From positions 744,001 through 808,000 of the forward strand of contig NW_008805086.1 of NCBI RefSeq assembly GCF_000004825.1: 64,000 nt of DNA. Direction: 5' to 3'. Under the pieces are notes generated by a model that was given only the letters and a program-made list of their open reading frames with translations, searched no databases and had not been told where the DNA came from. The DNA is from Heterostelium album PN500. Its lineage: Eukaryota; Evosea; Eumycetozoa; Acytosteliales; Acytosteliaceae. Below, one piece after another: positions 1 through 10,154 of this stretch. A program made the translations under genes and the position numbers. How positions within the stretch are numbered: the first letter of the stretch is position 1; each line of letters starts with the position of its first letter.

Positions 1-1125
1 TCTTTCTTCTCTTTGTCGGTTGCTGATTTCGAAGTTATCTTTATCAATTCGATGGGTATTGCTGTGTCAGAAGGTATGACAATCGAATCTAATGGGTTGT
101 TATCGATGGCGAAACCATAGAAGTGCAACAGTGTAGCATTCGAATGATTACCATACGATATATAAACTTGTTCGTTCTTCTTAAACTCTGTTCCTGTAAA
201 CACTTGAAAGCATCTCTCTTCATCGTTGAACACAGCTCTAGTCACAACATCATAACGATGATTAAATAAATCTGCCATCGGTACTAAACATGAATTATCA
301 TGTGATTTCCTATTATTACTACTACTATTATTATTATTATTATTACTATTACTATATTTCCTTTTATTATTATTATTATTATTATTAACATAGTTATTAT
401 TATTAAAATAATATGTTCTTGTTTGTATTACTGCCCATGCCCATTTAAAATTATCTAAATTAGTTAAGTTTTGTTTTATCTCTTTAAGTAAAGTAAAACT
501 ATCTATACTATTATTATTATTATTATTATTGTTATTACTAATATTGCTATTGTTATTATTGTCTATATTAAAATGATTATCTATGATATCTATAAAACTA
601 TTATAGGATTGTAGCAATTCATGTTTAAGTTTGTATGCCTCTTCTTTGTAGTATGGGTAGGTAAGATCTTCGATTTCCTCGTCGGTGTACATAGATGATG
701 TGTCATACTGCTGAGGTATATCATTGAGATAGCGATACCACTTTGATTTCTCACCGATAGCTTTCTCTACATTGATATGAAATATCAATCTCTGAACATT
801 ATCCAATAGATCCAATACTTTATCAATACAACTCTAAAAAGTATATAAAATATCAATTAATCAGTCAGTCAGTCAGTCAATCAATCAATCAATCAATAAA
901 TAAATAAATAAATCAATTTATATATATATATTAACATACTAATGATAAGAGTTGCTCGGATACTGGTTTATTGATATGAATTAGCAATGACTCTGGTACA
1001 GAGACCAACAATGAACCTGCAGCAATATCATTGATAGCTCTTACCGATTGACCACTAGTATTATCTTGATAGATTTCGAGGTGATCGTTCCACACTATGC
1101 CATTTTCTTTGCTCCACTCTAACAT
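1..1125 (-). CDS. SET-domain lysine methyltransferase, SETD3/LSMT-like (3' end outside window)
   Basis: Predicted protein methyltransferase of the class that includes Rubisco LSMT, SETD3 and SETD6. Exons at 940-1125 and 1-834, joined in phase 0 across a 105-nt intron; the gene runs off the window at base 1. The ATG at 1125 opens MLEWSKENGIVW, the usual start region of this family. Exon 2 carries the split SET core: LVPMADLFNHR, then YISYGNHSNATLLHFYGF, where the N-H motif and the final Tyr/Gly/Phe form the S-adenosylmethionine and substrate pocket in known members. Between them lie several poly-Asn stretches typical of dictyostelid loops. The C-terminal substrate-binding domain is not in view, so the substrate (actin, ribosomal protein or other) cannot be judged. 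It is divergent to the next gene, with a 559-nt AT-rich spacer that probably holds both promoters. Confidence 0.88.
861..915. repeat. Compound tetranucleotide repeat in an intron
   Basis: Inside the intron of the SET-domain gene, runs of TCAG, then TCAA, then TAAA follow each other directly, each step changing one base of the unit. It looks like a microsatellite that spread and mutated stepwise. No function is implied. Confidence 0.8.
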
Positions 1126-1684
1126 CTTTTTAAGAACTAAAAAATTTTTTTTTTTTTTTTATAACAGACACGAAGAAGAAACAAGCTCGTTTTTTCACGA
1201 ATATTTCTATATTGGTTATGATTATTTTTAATAAAATCTTCTCTTTAAAGAGAAGAACAATTTTAAAATATTTTAAGAATCAGGTTTTTAATTAATTGAA
1301 AGGGTTTCCTTTTTTTTTCTATATGTTAAAATCTTGTATTTAAATACAACCAGAGTGGATATAAAAGCGATTTCCCAACATTTCTTCACAAATATTTCAA
1401 TATGTGGAGCTGTTGAATTTTGTTACTTTTTCACCTGGGAGAAAAAAGTTAAATTTATCTTCTTGGTTTAAAAAAATTAATTTAAATAGGGTTATTTTTA
1501 TTATTTTAATTACATATAAAACTTTGGGTTAGATATGTGTTTTTTTTCGTTTAGTTTGTTTTTTTTTGTGCGTTGAAAAATTTTTAACAAATGTATTACA
1601 AACAATTTAATCATACATTTACTTTTATTTAAAAAAATAATAATTTGTTGAAAATAGAAAGTTAGGATTTTTTGTTAGTTAAAA
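1126..1684. other. Divergent intergenic spacer
   Basis: AT-rich spacer between the SET gene (-) and the acyl-CoA-synthetase-like gene (+). It contains homopolymeric A and T tracts, as is usual for dictyostelid promoters. I see no further gene or distinctive site. Confidence 0.6.
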
Positions 1685-4211
1685 ATGTTCTCATCAGAAT
1701 CAGGTAAGTAAGATTAGTATTAATTTTCAAATCTCATTTTTAATTATTTAATCCATTTGGTAGGCTCAAATATTTGTTCATTATGCTCTAATGCATTGGA
1801 ATGTGGAGAAAAAAGGTACAGGTGTTCAGAATGTAGTGATATAAAATTTTGTGAGGAATGTTATCACTCTCCAAAATCAATTGAATTTCATACTGATAAA
1901 GCTATCTTACCTCATCATTGTACAATTGAGACAAGTATATTTAAATACTAAATTAAATGAGTTAATTACTCTTTTCTTAAATAATCACAATTTTTTTAAT
2001 TTGAGCATAGAAACTGATAGTGAATATTTACAATCCAATGAATCTGACAGATTTTATCAATGTTTTGAGAATGCATTCAATAGTTTTTCTCACAGGAATT
2101 GTATTGGTGTAAGACCTGTTGCAAATGAGCCAACTGTAAATTGGTTGACATTTAAAGATGTTTATCAAAATTCTGAAATGTTTGGATCTGCTTTAAAACT
2201 AAATGTTAAAGTAAATATTAAAAATATCTTATGTCTTTATTTTAATTATTAAAATTTTATTTTAATTTTTTACAGTATGAATCAAGAGTTGGAATAATGC
2301 TCAATAATGTTCCTGAATGGTATTTTGTAGAATTTGGATGTCTATTTTATGGATACACTCTTATTCCTATCAATCATTATATCAGTATGTTCAATAAAAA
2401 ATATTGTTTTATTTAATTTGATTACTAATTATTAATAAAATTACAGATAATGATCAATTATTGAATATCCTTAAGATTGGAGAACCAACAATTCTTGTGG
2501 TTTCAAAGATAACATTTCCAAAATTACTAAATGTGATAAACAACTATTCAAACTTAACATTGATCATACATGTTGGTGATGATTATGATCAAAATTTGAA
2601 AAATCAACTTCCACAACAAATCAAATTCAAATTATATTCTGAATTCTTATCTACTGTTTCTGAAATTGCTCCACATTCACCATTGATCAATGGTATTTTA
2701 TCAGTTGGTAAGTATAAATCTTTTTCAATATTTTATTTTTAAATTACTATTTAAAATAATATATTATCATTTATTAAAAAAGTATTTTCAACTGGTAGTA
2801 CTGGTATTCCAAAAGGAGAGATATGCAAAGATAGAGATACTACCAATTGGTTAAAAACTTATGCTTCATATAAAAAATGTCCTATTTCTATCAGTTATCT
2901 TTCTCTTTGTAAGTTAGAATCTGTTTTATTTATTGATTAAATTGAGAAATATAACTGATCTTTTAAAATAGCTCATACACAAAGGTTAATGGATTTAACT
3001 AGCATATTTCTTGGAGGTAGATTCTTAATTTACTCTTTGGGTACAGAGATAGAACCATTTATTAAAGAGTGTTCAATGGTTAGACCAACATATTTCTGGA
3101 ATTTCCCAACGTAATTACAATTATTTTTTTTATTATATCTATTTTTATTAATTAATATTTCATAATAGATTTTATAATCAAATATATTCAATGTATCAAA
3201 GAAGATTAGAAATATTAAAGAAAGAACAACCAAATCTTTCAAATGATGAAGTTGATTCAAAAGCAATTAGAGAAACAACAAATGTTTTTGGAGATAGAAT
3301 TCAACATATATCAACAAGAGGTGCTAAAACAGCTCCACATATAGAAATATTTTTGAAGAAATGTTGGGGAAATCGCTTTTATAACAACTATGGTTGTACA
3401 GAATCATATGCCATTGCATCTAATGGTAGAATTAGAAGTGATGTGGAATATAAAATCAATGCAATACCTGGTTTCAGAGATGATAGTCTATATCCAGTTG
3501 GGGAATTAATTGTCAAATCACCAAGAACTATTGAAGGTTATATCAACAAAGATGGTTCAAATGAAAAGAATTTCAGAAATGGATGGTATGTCACTGGTGA
3601 TATCGTTGAAGAATATGAACCTGGAGTCATTAGAATCCTTGAGAGAGTTAGTTACTCTTTCAAATCATCATTTGGAAGATTTATATCGTAAGTTTTACTT
3701 TTTTATTACAATTTTAAATGAAAATTAATTATTAATTTTAAAACCTTGATACAGACCCGAAATCATTGAATCAAATTTTTATTCATCATCTTTGATTAGA
3801 AATATATTCATTTATGGAACATCATTACATCCATTTTTGGTTGGAATAGTTGTACCTTCTCAATTGGCTTTGGAGAGATTCAATCTAACATATGATCAAT
3901 CAAATATTGATCAACATCAAGATCTGAAAGAATCTATCATCAATGAAATAAATATCATATCAAAACAAAAGAATGTATGTAAAATTAAAAAAACAACCAG
4001 GATTTAACTTTTTTCTAATATATAAATTTAATAGATTATATTTTGGGAAATTCCAAAGGCAATAAAATTGGATAATACCATTTGGACTGTTTATAATCAT
4101 CTTTTAAATGGATCTTTCAAATTCGATCGAAAAGAAATCACAAAATACTATCAAAAATCTTTGGATCAATTATTATCAGGTATAAATGAAAATGGTAGTT
4201 CATTCTTCTAA
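1685..4211 (+). CDS. Acyl-CoA synthetase-like (ANL superfamily) enzyme with N-terminal ZZ zinc finger
   Basis: Ten exons by hand: 1685-1703, 1764-1934, 2011-2210, 2276-2384, 2447-2707, 2783-2908, 2972-3110, 3169-3687, 3755-3974, 4035-4211, giving about 646 residues. Residues ~8-60 have CSLC, RCSEC, FCEEC and a trailing His pair, the spacing of a ZZ zinc finger. The rest is an adenylate-forming enzyme: P-loop STGSTGIPKGE, A5 motif NNYGCTE, A7 motif WYVTGDI, then FISPEIIES, as in long-chain fatty acyl-CoA synthetases, and a C-terminal FKFDRKEI supplying a candidate catalytic Lys. Known family members activate a carboxylate with ATP and load it on CoA. The ZZ finger is not a usual partner of this enzyme fold, so it may target the enzyme to a protein. 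Start chosen at the first ATG, whose seven-codon exon joins the finger in phase. Confidence 0.85.
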
Positions 4212-4426
4212 ATAAATTAACTTTTTTATAAAATCTATCTTTAATAAAACTTTATTATTGAACCCTTAATCGAGGTTTTTTTATATGAAGAAATAAATAC
4301 ACATTAATTTGTTCTATTATGTATTTTTTTTTTTTGTCTTATTAAAATATTGATTGTTTTACATATTAAAACAAATAACTGTGGTGTGTTTTATTTTTTA
4401 AGGAATAATTATTTTTTTATCTTACA

Positions 4427-4482
4427 GAGTGATGTTACAATTTGAATGTCTATTTTATACACTCTTATTCCTATCAAATGAA
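4427..4482 (+). pseudogene. Relic of acyl-CoA-synthetase-like exon 4
   Basis: The stretch around 4443-4480 matches 2333-2375 of exon 4 of the upstream gene: GAATGTCTATTTTAT, then ACACTCTTATTCCTATCAA, with a small internal deletion. Even the intron-end TTACAG before it is kept, but most of the preceding exon sequence is lost. It is therefore a decayed partial duplicate, left after the upstream gene or a second copy of it was duplicated and deleted. Confidence 0.7.
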
Positions 4483-4508
4483 ACAGTTACATTCTACAAC
4501 TTGTCACC

Positions 4509-4553
4509 TGTCATTGATTCACCTTAGTACTTCCAACAAGTGAATCAATGACA
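4509..4553. repeat. Perfect 14-bp inverted repeat with 17-nt loop
   Basis: TGTCATTGATTCAC at 4509-4522 is exactly complementary to GTGAATCAATGACA at 4540-4553. As RNA it would form a stable hairpin. It lies just past the exon relic in a convergent intergenic region. It could be a transcript-end structure, a small RNA precursor or a trace of a small mobile element; nothing in the sequence decides. Confidence 0.8.
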
Positions 4554-5553
4554 AAAGAAAATTATTCCATTTCATATTTAATGTTCGTAAACATACTGGG
4601 AGAAAACAATCGGTTATCGATCATTCTTCCTTCTTGTTTATCTTTAAGATTTGTATACGTTTTAGGGTGATAGTGCATTGATTGATATGACAGATAAATA
4701 TATAAGATTAATGATTTGATTTTAGTTTAAATAATTGTATTTAGACTCACTGAAATCTATATACCGAGTAATTGGACTGACTCTTCTGAAAAACAAACAA
4801 ACCATTCGACTTCGCAAATGGTGATCAATATCAAGAAGACAACTGCTTAAAATTTGTAGAATCAAGAGGTTAAATTGATGGTAGACCAAAATAAAAATAA
4901 TTATTACAAAAGATTAAAATAAAAAAACAATAAATAATAAAATAAAAATAAAATAAGAACTTTGCCCAATACTACAAACTTTTTTCTAAAAAAATATCTT
5001 TTTGTTTTTTTTTTGATTTATACTCTGAAAAACATCCAGTAACATTGAACAACATCGAATTTTTTAACCACACCCAACCCAAAGTCTTAAAGTATGGATT
5101 TGTTTATTGTTAAATAACTTATTTCTTTTCTGTTGCTACACTCTGCCAAAAAGAAAATTTTTTTTGTTTATTATTTTATTTTAGTGTCACCAAAATTGGA
5201 GTAGACATTTCCAAACAAAACTATCCATTTTAAAGAAAATTTATTTTTTTAAACATAATAAAGAATATATAAAACAATTCTTATGAATATTAAATTATTA
5301 TCTTTCTTCTAAATCAATTATTATTTTATTTTTATAGAATAGGAAATAATTTTAACTCATACAATTACAAAAGTACCCTACTGTTTTTTTTTTTTTTTGG
5401 ATTCATATTTTTAATATTATTATTATTACAGATTTGTTATTTATTAAATTTAAATTATTAATTATTATATAAAGGTAAGTTACAAGAGATCGTTTGGCAT
5501 TAATAAATATTATATGGGGGTCGGACTTATATTATTATTATTAGATTTCAATT

Positions 5554-7355
5554 TTACTGGAATTTTGGTGATTTGGCAAAGAATGAAGAGATGATGGCAA
5601 TGAAACCGGCGGCAGAGAAACCAACACCGGCAATCCAGAAGAAACCTTGATGGATGTCACCTTGGGCGGCAAAGTTGTCCATGACACGACCAAGACCGAA
5701 TGAGAGGAGCGAAATGATGACGGCGTAAGTTGTGAAGAGGAAACCAAGGACTGATGCCAATGGTGATCCAGTTGGTGGATCGTCTTCGTCGGCAACGTCG
5801 TCGTCCTTCTTTACCATCTTACCGCTACCCTTCTTATCACCCATTTCTTCGTCGATTTCCTTGTCAATGTCGTCGGCCTCTGAGAGATCCTCCTTGTCGA
5901 GAGCGATCTCCTCCAAACGATCTTGACGAGCGGCAGCCTCAAAGTTGTCGTTGGCATTGACATTCAATGGGAACGACGATTGGAGGAACGAAAGAATCGA
6001 TACGTCACCGGCTGCCCACGAACTAGAGACAAAGATCCAGCATGGAATGAGAGTGGCGGCGACATGGATTGGAACACCTGATGGTGGGTAAACCAACACC
6101 CAAACAATAGAGCAGCAAAGACCGTCGACACGTACCCACCACATTGGATTCTTGACGTATTTACCGAATTTGACGACGGCAAGCGCACCGCACAACTCAC
6201 CAAAGTTGGAACCTCCAGTCAAGATACCCGAGAGTGAACCGTCGTGGAGAATCTTCTTGGCAAACACAGAGAAGAGGACATTCTCCAAGATTCTGTGGAG
6301 AACTTGTGGAATGACGTAGGTTGGGATAACCCACCAGTAGTCTTTGGTGAGGATGTAACGTGCTCCACGACCAACGGTCTTGCAGTAATTGAGTGATTCC
6401 TCCTTGATGCTAATGAGGATACCAACCAAAGCGTTGTGTTTTGGTTTTGGTTCGTTGGAGATTTCCTTGACCGCTGGGAATGGCTCCGTGATGGTGAAGG
6501 CAATGATACTGGCAACCAAGAAGAAGGGTGGCATCAAAAACATTGAGTAGATGGGACCGAAGAACTTGATGAGTGGGGTCGAGAGGAAGGCACCGGAAGT
6601 ACCTGATACTTCGTAGAAAACGTGGACGAGACCGTTCATTTTGGAGAGTGCATCGTTGTCGTTTCCGAGGATCTGACGTGGAATCAACTTACGACTGACT
6701 TCGATCATACCCAAACTCAAACCCATGACAATATAGACAACTGTGATCAACCATTTATCCCATCCACCGAGTTCAGTACGAGTACCTTTGTAACCGGCTT
6801 CCAAAAGGATAATGAAAGAGATGACGGCAAACATGAACAAAAATACAATTGAAGTGACTCTGGATGCTCTGAATTTTCTAATGAATGGTCCAACCATAAT
6901 AGATCCAACAGACTAAAAAAAAGGTGTTAGAAAATATTATATTTATAATGAGATTGATTATCAACACTTACTTGCATCAAAAAGTATACAATATTCATAA
7001 CTGCTAAAAGAGTGACACCATAGCTGTCGAATTTAGTTAGCACGTATAGACCGAGTGCTGGTGAAAGAGTTTCGAAAGCGAATTTGAAGAACATACTCAT
7101 CAGGATGAGACGAGTTTCATTGATGTGATCTTCGGTGTAGAACTTTGGGTTGAAACGAGAGTGCTTTGGAACTTCATCTTTAAGCTTTGGTTTGTAGTCG
7201 TCCTTTTTTACAATCTGGACGTCGCTGCTATTTTTTTGATCGTTGTCGAAGCTGTTGTCAATACTAGAAGTGGATGGCTCGGTATATGGAACTGAACTAC
7301 CGAGGTTTTGGATTTCAATTTCGTCGTTACTATTATTTTGATTTTGGTGATCCAT
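5554..7355 (-). CDS. Major facilitator superfamily transporter
   Basis: Two exons, 6972-7355 and 5554-6912, giving about 580 residues. After an acidic, Ser/Asn-rich cytosolic N-terminus (~80 residues) come about a dozen hydrophobic segments in two groups, the MFS layout. Charged loops follow the early helices, including FIRKFRASRV, the place of the MFS signature loop. Before the last two membrane segments there is a long, highly charged cytosolic insert (roughly residues 450-510, rich in Asp, Glu and Lys). Substrate cannot be told from the sequence. The start at 7355 is the first ATG and the intron joins FLMQ to SVGSIMVGP. The coding part is visibly less AT-rich than the flanks, suggesting good expression. 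It is convergent with the acyl-CoA-synthetase-like gene. Confidence 0.85.
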
Positions 7356-10154
7356 TGCTTGTTATTATTATTATAATAATTATTTATATTTTACTATAAA
7401 AACCAAAAAGTAATAATATTTTTTGAATGGGCTGATTTGTTGTTGTTTGTTTGTTTCTGACAATAACAATAATAATAATTGACTAATTAATAATTATTAA
7501 ACTATTGGAGCTGGATTGTTAAGAATTAAATAATTATTTTAAAATATTCTTTTAAGATAATCAAATAAAAATTTATGACTACACTGGTGATTACTACTTT
7601 TTTTATAAATAGAATAGGAAGGTGTAATATGGAATGGATTTAAAAATAAAAACCAGAGGTGTTGCTGCAGATGTATCGTGTGAGCGAGTGGGGAATGAGT
7701 TTAATAATGAATTATATAACTTGGTGAAAATTATTAAGTTTTAAAATGAAAAAACGTGTGGTGGTGGTGATGATGGTGTTTGTGTTAATTGATTGATTAG
7801 TTATTAAATGCAGTGAGATGAATGTAATAATTATAGAGGGTGTGAGCTAAACAATTGACTTATAACAGTTAATTTAAAACAGTTATAAAAAAAAATGAAA
7901 TTTAATAATAATTTGTTATTATTGGTGTGGAAGGAGGAACAGTGTAAACGATTATAATAATTAAATGAGAAATAGGGAACAAACAACAATTTAATAAATA
8001 TATAATATGTTTAAAAATAAGAATAGAAAAAAAAAAAAAAGATATATAAAAATAATAGGAACAAATATATAAAAAATTAAATTAAAAATAATTTAGAAAA
8101 TTAATTTAGGTTAATAATTCCAAATCAATAGTTGGCACTGAATTTGGAAAGAGTTGATAACCAAATGGTTTTGCTTTAAGCAGGCTGTGTGTTGTTGTTG
8201 GTTGTGGCAGCAGCAACAGTTGCTTTAAAAGACAATCGTTCGATTATGTGTACTCTTCAGGCGAAGCTAAGCTACTGCAGGGCAAGGCGTAACAAAGTTA
8301 TTATTAATCTAATTATTATTTGTTGGTTGGCAAAAAATTGTGGGTTGGAGAGGTGTTGTTTGGAACAGGTCTGAAACAAACAATGCTGGACAATCGTGAA
8401 GATTTATATGATTGACTGATTCACTCAGAGCAATCCAGCGCACAGAGAAAAATATTAAAAATAATATAATATTAAATAATAATTTAAAAATAATTGATTT
8501 TTATTCAAAAAAATATAATATTAATATGACATAGGAGGTGGTTGCGTTTAGCCAAAGCCAAAGCCTTCTATCACCTACACCACAAACACAAAACAACAAC
8601 AACGAAAAACTACGGAATAATAATGGTGTTGTTGTTATTTAGTGTGAGTGATTTGTTTGTTGATGATTCCTTTCCTTCCTTTCTTCTCACAAAATAAAGT
8701 AGCGATGCAAAGTACCAAAAAAAAAAAAAAAGTAGTAGTGGTGTGGTTAGTTACACTTATGATGGTTTTGTGATTGATTGTCTTGTCGCAGCTGGCTTTC
8801 TGGGGTACAAATTATTTATTTGCAACATTCCATTCTCGATGTATAGTTCGTGGTGTTTCGTGTAGTTGTCGATTAAAAATATTGTTATTTTTAATAATAT
8901 AATATCCTGTTTTTTTTTTTTCATTTCTTTGCAATTTCTTGGGAACCATTTTAGATCTCTTATTGTTGAGCTAAAAACAAAAAAAAAAAACAAAATTAAA
9001 ATCATAATGGGCCAGCAATTGTGTGTTGTGTGATAGGTTTTTTTTTTTGCAACCGAAAACCCCCCAATACATTGAATCTGAACTGTGAGTTATTTTCATC
9101 GTATTCGTGAAAAAAAACAAAAAAATAAAAATAAAACTTTTTGCGGCATTATAATTAAAAAAAAAACTTAGCCAAAAAAAGACGTGACATGTCAAACAAT
9201 AGTTGTTAGAAACACAACACAATTGTATGGCATGGCATGTCTGTGAGTGGAATGGAATGGAATGGTGATGGCTAGTTTTTAGATTTGATTTTGTTTTTTA
9301 GTTTCATTAGTTTTTTCCGAAGAGAGCAAAGTATGAAATATTTTACCAAAAACGAATTATAATTCATAGGGGCTTGAGTGGTTGTATTTAGGAGGTTTGA
9401 ATTGATATGTTGTTGGGTCGGTGCAGTATGTAGATTGGTCATAGGTATGGAATGTTTAAACATTTTCTATCTAAATTTAACAAAAACCTTGATTTATATT
9501 TAATTATTGGGGATTAGGTTATTATGATGCACTGGTAATCACCTAACTATCTATTTGTTTAGTTATGTTCAATGTTACAAATGTGAGATTAGAATGGTTT
9601 TTCGAAAGATTAGAGGATCTTTAGTTAGTATTTTCAATTAATTTAATTTTGTAAAGATAGATGCTTGTTTCTTTATTATAAACTATTATTATTTAATTTA
9701 TTTTTTATTTTAAAAATTAAGTTTGCTAATTATTAATTTTGTTTATAAAATGTTATATAACGTGCATTCTGATTTTTTAAACATTAATTAAAAAATATAA
9801 AAACTAAAAGAGGTATATGATTAAATATTTAATAATTTTTAATATGGTTATAAAAAAATGATTTGTTATGTGCGAATCACTGAAGATTCTTTGGACTTTG
9901 CTTGATTTTTCATTTTGTTAGTTTGATTTTTTTTTTTCAGTTTCCAAAACAACAAAAAAAACAAAAAGCTTGGCTGATTGGGAATGAACAGATGATATCA
10001 CAGCGAAACACCAAATTTAATTAAGATAGTTTGTTATTTATTATTTTGTATTATTGTACTATAGTTTATAGTTATTATTCATATTTTATTATATTGTTTT
10101 GATATTATTTTAATTTCTTTTTATTCTTTTTTTTTAAAAAATTAAATAATAAAA
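7356..10154. other. Long intergenic region upstream of the acidic repeat protein
   Basis: About 2.8 kb without a convincing protein gene; short open frames here lack splice support or family resemblance. It lies between two divergent genes and so holds both promoters. Poly-A, poly-T and TG-rich stretches are common. Around 8150-8450 and 8525-8600 the base composition is less AT-rich; the latter can fold (GGAGGTGGT against ATCACCTAC) around a loop with AAAGCC repeats. This may be an untranslated leader, an enhancer-like region or a noncoding RNA, but no known RNA family was recognised. Confidence 0.4.

Larger units (their letters stand above)
4212..5553. other. Intergenic spacer between convergent genes
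   Basis: AT-rich region downstream of both the acyl-CoA-synthetase-like gene and the MFS transporter gene. It holds a relic of exon 4 of the former (4427-4482) and a perfect inverted repeat (4509-4553), listed separately. The rest shows only A/T tracts and no supported gene. Confidence 0.55.

Noticed and set aside
8189-8374. 61-codon open frame in the long spacer
   Set aside because: Starts with a hydrophobic run but shows no family likeness, poor residue balance and no splice context; chance is the better explanation.
8997-9463. Short Phe-rich and other minus-strand frames
   Set aside because: They arise from A-tracts on the plus strand and lack coding character.
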